Shown one piece after another: positions 53,501-60,000 of a DNA stretch of 60,000 bases. Origin of the DNA: Bolinopsis microptera (taxonomy: Eukaryota > Ctenophora > Tentaculata > Lobata > Bolinopsidae); the NCBI RefSeq assembly GCF_026151205.1, contig NC_087078.1, positions 3,677,675 through 3,737,674 of the forward strand, written 5' to 3'. Below the pieces are notes generated by a model. That model was not told the origin of the DNA. It saw nothing but the letters and a program-made list of their open reading frames with translations, and did not search any database. A program made the position numbers and the translations under genes. Position 1 is the stretch's first letter. Each line of letters starts with the position of its first letter.

Positions 53501-56500
53501 TTATAAGTTCTATGGAGAGGGCTGGTATCCAGGACATCCAGCAACAGTACATCTTCCCTTCAGATCTGAGCAAAGCTACAGCTGAGAGCAGGATCAAGGA
53601 GATACTAGAGGGACTTCACGACTTGGCTAGAGGTAAGAGTGAGATGAAGTAAACATGATTATGGTTCTTGTATATAGCTGATAGCTTATTGTTTCGTCAC
53701 GTGTCAGTAAAAATACAGTTCACTTCCCCGCGGTATTCACATGTAATGTTTAATGGTAATATTAAACCCATTACTAGATCTGTTGATTTATATAGCTTTA
53801 AGGAAGGTTGGTAAGCTCTGAAAGTGAGATAAAGTAAGCATTGCGTAAAAATAACTGAATTTGTAAACGCTAATTTTCACAAACATCTCTTAACAGTAGT
53901 TGTATTGCTGACATACGATGATGCGAAGGTTCTGAGTTACGCCTTCAAGTTGGGGATGCTGACTGGAGACTACGTGTTTATAGTTGTGGAGGGTAGTGCT
54001 GACTATCTCCAGACAAACCTGTCTGGTGAGGACACTTCCCAGGTTAGTCTAGTAGTTCAGTGGGCAGTAACTACTAACCAGTTACTAACCAGTTACTAAC
54101 AGTGGTTCTTATGTTTCTTTTATTTGTGTTATCGAGACTTCTACTTCTTACCACTTGTCACTGTCAGGTGCTTACAGGTCTCTTTTCTGTAACATACAGA
54201 CCCCTAGACAACACCAGCGACATGTACAGAAGGTTTAAAGAGGATCTGATAGAAGTTGCAGATCGTCTTAATTCTGAGGAGGAGGACAAACGGCTACCAC
54301 CAGCTGACGACCCAGTGGTAAATTAGACAAATGCAAAATATCAATCTCTTATTTCGCCCCAATGTCTGTACAGTGTTACGTCTTGTTTCAAATACACATC
54401 TTCTTTATGGTGTGTTTCTTGTTCAGGAGATTATATATGAAGCGTTTATCCACGACGCTGTGATGTTGTTTGCAGTCGGTCTCAACAATACCATAAAAGA
54501 GAAGAAATTTAAAAAGAATGTCATCGAAGGATTTGGCAAGGATATCAGAGACAAAATAAGTGAGCTTGTCATTGAAGGTAAGAACAAGCCAATTAAATTA
54601 GTTAATAGTAGCAATATTATATAAATTACTAATTGATACCAATGAAATGTTATTCCTGTTGAATGATAAAGAATGTGCAGGAGTTAGCGGCTCTCTGAAC
54701 ATGAGTGGAGGAGACAGACGATCAGACTTCTTGATACAGAATTACCAGGGCAACCAGTTCAATAACGTCTTTCTGTACACCCAGGTAACAACACACGTTA
54801 GTGTGGAAACTGATGACGTACATATACTGATCTCGCCAAATATCATCAAGATAATTCCCAGATAAGCAAGGTAAACAGTGCTTCCACTTCAGGCGAACAA
54901 CGCGCTTAAGAAGACTAGATCAGTGGTGTTCCCTGGAGGAAGCACAGTGTCTCCAGACAAGTGCGGGAGGAACGGTGAACTCTGCAAACTACTGGATCAG
55001 AGAGAGAGAATGGTTATCATCGTGTGTAGTGCTGTTATCGCGTCTATCTTCCTGGTTATACTCAGTGCTATGCTAGTCTGGTTAGCAGCTTCAAATACTC
55101 TTTAACTTGTACAAGTTTAGATATTATAATTCGAATTCGGTTCTTTCCGTTTCATACAAACCATAAAAATGTCCCCCTTTTTAGGAAGATTCAGCACCGA
55201 ACTAAGGTGTATCGGCGAATGTGGGAGATTAAACTAACAGACGTTGTATTCTATAACGAGTCTGCAGCTGGTGGAAAGGTAATTCCAGTGATCAGTCATC
55301 AATTTGCACTTTCTAGTCGCCATACAGTGACATGACATATTGGACACAACCACGACTAACACACCACCCAGTTAACGAGTCCTGCAGATCAGAACACGCC
55401 GCTTGACAGGATGGGGACTCATGACGTTGCAGGACACATTAGATTAAAGAGTTACTAAATAGCTGAGAGTCTGGGTTTCATGGCCTCATGGGCCGGGAAC
55501 TAATGACTTTTAGACGAAACACTACAAACCCCGTTAACTCTTCACCCATAGTGTAAAAACTGGACATAACCAAATATACCATTAATCTCGGCGATCATTC
55601 TTAGTAGAAATTTCTTACGTTAGAATCATGAACCTACTACCATACAAGTTAAATATACTTTTAAAAGTTTTTAAAAGTAATTTCGATATAAAACTGCAGA
55701 ATCTCCAGGGTGGTCAAGGATTGTCTGCACTGTCACTCCCCTCTATATCATCCTTCTATACTGGTAACACTGCCAACTTTTCTAACAGAGCTCACATCAA
55801 GGTTATTAAATAAAGGTTATTAAATAAAGGTTATTAAATAAAAGTAATTAAATAAAAGCTATTAAATAAAAGTATTAAGTAAAAGTTATTAAATAAAGGT
55901 TATTAAATAAAGGTTATTAAATAAAAGTTATAAAATAAAAGTTGTTAAATTAAGGTTATTAAATTAAGTGTACTTGTACTTGTACTTGTACTTGTACTTG
56001 TACTTGTACTTGTACTTGTACTTGTACTTGTACTTGTACTTGTACTTGTACTTGTACTTGTACTTGTACTTGTACTTGTACTTGTACTTGTACTTGTACT
56101 TGTACTTGTACTTGTACTTGTACTTGTACTTGTACTTGTACTTGTACTTGTACTTGTACTTGTACTTGTACTTGTACTTGTACTTGTACTTGTACTTGTA
56201 CTTGTACTTGTATTTAAGTTTCTAACCGTAGAATGATCAATATAAAATACCTCCCAGAACAAAACAGTTTATTTAAAGAGAACGAAAAAGCAGTTTCTAA
56301 CCCTAAACGATAGAATATTGCAAGAATGCCAACAGGTAACTCAGTGGACCATCTTTCTGGACCTGGAGGGGGATTATCTAAAACATATAAGTGATAAGAA
56401 AACGTTTATTTAGCAGGAGCTTTCAAGATACATGTGTAAATCGTCTTCAGCTGGACTGTTTAAATTTAACTTGTTTAAAAACATTTTTTAGCAATTAAAT

Positions 56501-59500
56501 TTTGATTTGAAAATGTCTGGAGTCTCCAAAGAACTGCTCTTGTAACAGATTACTACAACTACTACTACTACAGGTGTGGGAGGCCAGGCATGCTAATATA
56601 GCTGAGTTTATCGGAGTATGTATAACTCCAGAGAACATCTTCATTGCCACAGCTTTCTGCTCTAAAAGAAGTCTCCAGGTTTGTTCTTGTTGTCGTTTTG
56701 TACTTCAGCTTGTTTCCTTCTTCATAGACGGTTGGGTAACTCCGAGTAATATAATATTGTTTTGAGTAAAATTGTGATTAAATTGCAGGACCTTCTGAGC
56801 GATGACAGGGTTAAACTGGATCTGATGTTCAAGATGGCGCTATCTACTGACTTAGTCAAAGGATTGATGTACATTCACCGGTCAGCCATCGAATATCACG
56901 GCAATTTAACCTCGTCAAACTGCTTAGTGGATGATCACTGGACCCTCAAGTTAACTGACTTTGGGATGAGGTGCCTCAGACGAACTCTCGGGGACAATGT
57001 TCTCAAATCCGGCAGAGCCTTGACCGAAGGTAAAATGAATCCTTCATTTTAAAATCATCAGCGCTATTAATTATCTAACTAAACAATATCACCAAGTTGT
57101 CTAAAGTAAGAACTTACCCGCCCCTCTTCTAGCGGAACTGTGGCGAGCTCCAGAGTTCCTGTACACGGCAAAACACACAGGGAGTCAGGCTGGAGACGTG
57201 TACAGTGTTGGGATCATACTGCAGGAGATCATCTGCGAGGACTGCCCTTATCCTAACTGTCACTATACTACTGAGGGTCAGTTCTCAGAGACGGCTTATA
57301 ACTTGATGAATGATGATCCAGTATCAGGATTAAAGAGTCATAAGAAAACTAACTTGAATTATGCCATAGTGTTTCGCCGGGGTTAGCTTGGAGCTTCAAT
57401 GCTCTATATTTTACTGTTCACCTTGATCACAACCCCCTAAAAAGAAAAACGAAGGTATAGTATTTCTTTTCAGAAATCTTGGAGAAAGTACCAGTAGGCT
57501 TCCGACCAAAGATCGCTCACGACCACGCTTCCAACGATTTTATAGACGTTATAGAAAGGTAAATGAACAGCGAACCAAAATAAATAACTTATTAATAACA
57601 ATGAATCATTTAAGTTATGCAATAAGATAACAACATAGGAATAATAACATGAAGATAACAGCCTCTACTAACACTGTGTTGCTAGGTGTTGGGAGGGAGA
57701 TCCAGGCAGAAGAATTGGTTTACCAGAGATAAAAAACATTCTCTACGATCTTAATCCCGATAGGTTTGTATCCATTGCCGAATTATACACCTGCATACCT
57801 GCGCGACGAGCCATCGTGCTACATGTAATTCAAAATTAATATTATCCGTAAAGTGTCGACTATTACTCTCTGAGTTAACCCTTCACCAAGGTATCCTACA
57901 TTTGTTTTTTACGAGAATATTTGTTGTAACTGTATATTGTAACTGTTTCAGGAGGATTTCGTTGACAGACAGGATGCTGAAGATGATGAACAAGTACACA
58001 AATCAGCTGGAAGTCCTGGTTGAAGAGAGAACTCTGCAACTAGCTGACGAGAAAGACAGAGCCGACCAACTTCTCTATTCCATGTTACCAAGGTATTCAA
58101 GGATCATCTAGAATTTGTTTACTATTAAACTGCAAAACCTGGGCGAGGAACTGCAAGCCGGGTTAATAAGTTATTCATTATTGTGGGGGAGTTTGTCAAA
58201 GAAAAAAGGAGTAATTTAGCTATTAAGCTCTTCGATTATTTCAATGGTTGAAGTACCTTTGACTCTGACTGAACTGCTATTACCAGGGCTGTCGCGGAAA
58301 AGCTAAAAGTGGGGGAACATGTTCCGGCCGAAGCGTTTGAGAAGGCCAGCATCTACTTTAGCGATATAGTGGGGTTCACTGACATGTCCCGAGCTAGCAC
58401 CCCCTTCCAAGTATGTGTTTAAAATGTAGCATTATAAGACCAGCATTAAGTTCTCCTCTTCTTGATTTAATTTCTAATTTTACGTTCTGTACCTATTCCT
58501 TCTGAATTGAATCATTGCAGGTGGTAGACTTCCTCAACGATCTTTATACAGTGTTTGATGACTTAATCGGGAAATTCGATTGTTACAAGGTTAGCTGGCT
58601 CCACATCCAGATTGGTATTCATTAGGGTGGCTTAATTAATACCTTTTCAAACTAAATCTGAAATGGACGTTTAATTTGTAGTTATAAAGATTATTTCATT
58701 ACAAATAAACGCAGTTTAGTAATTTTATCAATCTAGTGATACCAACTGTTACCCCCCCCCCCTCTACCGAGTGACAAATGACTATGTAATCTGGTAGTGA
58801 GAATCATAGTTAGAGGCGGTCCGTGTAGGCCATATACTCATATACACTGTGCTTTTAGCTATACCTACTAATACTATGGTCTTAATCTTGTAATGGGGCC
58901 CTAACTTCCTTCATCATACAGACTTCTTTAGCTACCAGAAATTAAATTAAATAAAAGGTGTTAAATACTTTATCCTAAACTTCATAGCTTTTAATTCTAA
59001 CACTCTATTCAAATTTGAAGGTCGAGACTATTGGGGACGCATACATGGTGGTCTCAGGTATTTAAAAACAATTTTATTGATAATCCTCAGATTATATAAG
59101 AAAGATTTGCTTTTATTCTCGCTTATTTATTTCGAAATTGACCTCCCAAAATGACCATAATCCTATCAGTTTAACGGGCAGTTTCTCCCACTCAGGCATT
59201 CCACAGAGGAACGAAGAGAGACATTGTCACGAGATAGCAGCCATGTCCCTCCAGTTCCTGGATAGTATCAACAGTTTCACTGTTAGACACCGTCCCGCTG
59301 ATAAACTAAAGCTTAGGTTGGCACCTCTCTTCGGATCTTTATACTTTATTGCTTTCTATTACTCAACCCCGGATCCGGGGATGATCAGTGTTTATTACGT
59401 ATATGTGACTTCATCGGTCTATTGCATAATGCCTCAAATAATGTAATATGATGTAAATAGTACGAAACCGGAAACATGACTTCACTGATAGAACTATACC

Positions 59501-59775
59501 AGTATATACCTTTACTCCCCCCCCCCAATATGACTCCCCTCAATACGATTCTAATAATTGTCCCCAGGATCGGGCTGCACACTGGTCCATGTGCAGCAGG
59601 TGTGGTAGGATTGAAGATGCCCCGCTACTGTTTGTTCGGGGACACCGTCAACACCGCCAGCAGGATGGAATCTACTGGACTCCCCTCCATGATCCACACT
59701 TCCGCCTCCTTCTACCAGCACTTGCAGGACCAAGGCAACTTCCTCTTTGAAGATAGGGGCGAGATGCTTATCAAG
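50513..59775 (+). CDS. Receptor guanylate cyclase, 3' end cut by window
   Basis: This gene encodes a single-pass receptor that makes cGMP from GTP, of the natriuretic-peptide-receptor type. Exons: 50513-50590, 50916-50990, 51177-51304, 51616-51697, 53134-53265, 53446-53632, 53897-54042, 54168-54317, 54427-54577, 54681-54784, 54893-55080, 55185-55278, 55700-55801, 56258-56335, 56574-56678, 56789-57029, 57133-57276, 57474-57558, 57686-57763, 57952-58092, 58287-58410, 58521-58589, 59021-59057, 59196-59316, 59568-59775. They total 3048 nt (1016 codons) in consistent phase. The order is signal peptide, ligand-binding domain, membrane helix, kinase-homology domain, coiled linker, cyclase. The end after MLIKG-type sequence is missing. 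The junction 53265/53446 is the least certain. The ligand cannot be named. Confidence 0.93.
51090..51192 (+). repeat. 52-bp duplication of a cyclase acceptor and exon start
   Basis: TAGTTTTAAACCTGATCTCT to GATAGACGCAG occurs at 51090-51140 and again at 51141-51192 with one extra T. Each copy has GACTAG and the exon opening ATAGCGATAGACGCAG. Only the second copy leads into the rest of exon 3; the first would read into TAG. Confidence 0.92.
51698..52945 (+). repeat. 35-bp array of exon end + splice donor + E-box
   Basis: Exon 4 ends GGCTGGAACACAGCACTG at 51697. From there about 35 units of 35 bp follow, each reading GTGAGTACATGTCACGTG and then GCTGGAACACAGCACTG, so each repeats the donor and the last 22 bp of the exon. 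Units are nearly identical; variants are GTCGCGTG (two units), GACTGG, GCTGAAAC and one TTCATG. The intron then runs to the acceptor at 53133. Confidence 0.97.
53266..53445 (+). other. Cyclase intron 5, uncertain borders, poly-G
   Basis: The donor chosen is AAG|GTTACT at 53266 and the acceptor is CCGCAG at 53445. The frame runs VTIFY then stop if unspliced. Other acceptors (53351, 53384) do not fit the phase with this donor. A GAG/GGA and poly-G tract at 53290-53332 makes the region prone to assembly error, so a small exon could be missing. Confidence 0.5.
55802..55965 (+). repeat. 14-bp GTTATTAAATAAAG array on a cyclase donor
   Basis: Exon 13 ends in ATCAAG at 55801. The donor GTTATT is the first six bases of a unit GTTATTAAATAAAG, repeated about eleven times with AGTAATT and AAGTTGTT variants. 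It passes directly into a GTACTT array. Confidence 0.92.
55968..56211 (+). repeat. (GTACTT)n array, about 41 copies
   Basis: Perfect hexamers run for about 244 bp. Both strands are open in some frames (Tyr-Leu on +, Thr-Ser on -). It lies in the intron between cyclase exons 13 and 14. Confidence 0.97.
56258..56335 (+). other. Small hidden cyclase exon 14 (26 codons)
   Basis: Between a CTCCCAG acceptor (56257) and a CAG|GTAACT donor (56336) lies a phase-0 exon reading [18 protein letters not shown] and then RILQECQQ. It supplies the N-lobe strand with the Lys-rich segment and the helix that must precede [15 protein letters not shown] in exon 15. Without it the kinase-homology domain would be missing its beta-3 and alpha-C region. 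It lies just behind the hexamer array and is easy to miss. Confidence 0.75.
57952..59775 (+). other. Cyclase linker and catalytic domain exons 20-25
   Basis: A coiled linker ([20 protein letters not shown], then [16 protein letters not shown]) leads into the class III cyclase domain. [11 protein letters not shown] holds the two metal-binding Asp-type positions. [13 protein letters not shown] carries the Glu that selects guanine. [20 protein letters not shown], then [16 protein letters not shown], holds the Cys that also selects guanine and the Asn and Arg of the transition state. All key residues for GTP cyclisation are present. The last exon ends RGEMLIK at 59775, and the terminal exon is outside the window. 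Confidence 0.93.
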
Positions 59776-59897
59776 GTGCGCCATTAATACCTTACCAGTT
59801 TTCTTTCTCTTAACAGACGTTATACTTGCCAACATACCTTCCTGTGCCTAAAAAACAAACCCACCAAACATTCAATCCTTGATAACTATTCTGATTA

Positions 59898-60000
59898 CAG
59901 TGGTGTAACAGTATTGCAACAGTATTGTAACAGTATTGTAACAGTATTGTAACAGCATTGTCACAGCATTGTAACAGCATTGTAACAGCATTGTAACAGT
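59898..60000 (+). repeat. 11-bp GTAACAGTATT array at the window edge
   Basis: At least nine units of GTAACAGTATT or GTAACAGCATT run off the right end, in the intron after cyclase exon 25. Confidence 0.9.

Larger units (their letters stand above)
50513..55080 (+). other. Cyclase receptor: signal, ectodomain and TM exons
   Basis: Exon 1 encodes a signal peptide ([20 protein letters not shown]). The ectodomain has the periplasmic-binding-like fold of this family: [10 protein letters not shown] and [11 protein letters not shown] open lobe 1; [20 protein letters not shown] is the GPxC block; [20 protein letters not shown] and [10 protein letters not shown] follow, then [17 protein letters not shown] and [13 protein letters not shown]. 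Exon 11 ends with the membrane helix ([20 protein letters not shown]). Its donor is GTTAGC at 55081, chosen because it restores phase and joins to [13 protein letters not shown]; reading on instead meets a stop. Confidence 0.85.
55185..57763 (+). other. Cyclase kinase-homology domain exons 12-19
   Basis: The domain opens with [20 protein letters not shown], passes through an unusual glycine-poor loop ([20 protein letters not shown]) and [19 protein letters not shown], and carries SLQDLLSDD. The catalytic-loop equivalent is [20 protein letters not shown], with HGN in place of HRD, so the proton-acceptor Asp is absent, as in other receptor cyclases. LTDFGMR is the DFG-like site, and LWRAPEFL with [13 protein letters not shown] follow. 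The final helix is [19 protein letters not shown]. The domain is expected to regulate the cyclase and not to phosphorylate. Confidence 0.88.

Noticed and set aside
55945-56262. Poly(Thr-Ser) and poly(Tyr-Leu) ORFs on both strands
   Set aside because: They are the translation of the GTACTT hexamer array.

Overview
This is a window of animal nuclear DNA. Three multi-exon genes lie head to tail on the + strand, with GT-AG introns, separated and interrupted by many transposons and tandem repeats. Nothing in it is bacterial. The genes are ancient metazoan families. The mobile elements (a Penelope-like element with a GIY-YIG domain, CR1/L2-like and I-like LINEs, a tRNA-headed SINE, telomere-motif MITEs and a mariner-type MITE) fit a repeat-rich invertebrate. 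A cnidarian or another non-vertebrate is plausible, but I cannot fix the taxon from sequence alone.

Layout. Positions 12-15600 hold a complete or nearly complete O-GlcNAc transferase gene (OGT; 18 exons, about 1072 codons). Positions 15601-24470 are a transposon mosaic: short dispersed repeats, an 819-codon Penelope-like ORF and MITEs carrying TTAGGG repeats. Positions 24473-47259 hold a ZYG11-family gene, a Cul2 ubiquitin-ligase substrate receptor (15 exons, about 817 codons). Its introns 1 and 5 (about 8.3 kb each) are swollen by LINEs, satellites, a nested retrotransposon insertion, and a TIR element; SINE and MITE copies sit there and in later introns. Positions 47260-50512 are intergenic. 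From 50513 to the right edge is a receptor guanylate cyclase gene (25 exons seen, 1016 codons). It has a signal peptide, an extracellular ligand-binding domain, one membrane helix, a kinase-homology domain without the catalytic Asp, and a cyclase domain. The 3' end lies beyond the window.

The three genes do unrelated jobs (nutrient-sensing glycosylation, protein degradation, cGMP signalling) and I see no operon-like link. The most unusual feature is repeated: minisatellites that start at, or contain, 5' splice sites. The clearest is a roughly 35-copy, 35-bp array in the cyclase gene in which every unit carries the end of an exon, a GTGAGT donor and usually a CACGTG box. Similar donor-anchored arrays occur at 11299, 43410, 45863 and 55802, and a duplicated acceptor occurs at 51090-51192. 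Other notable items are TIR elements with 9-bp target duplications and telomeric repeats inside, a LINE insertion with a 64-bp target duplication that creates a misleading chimeric ORF, and a frame-preserving hydrophobic OGT intron.
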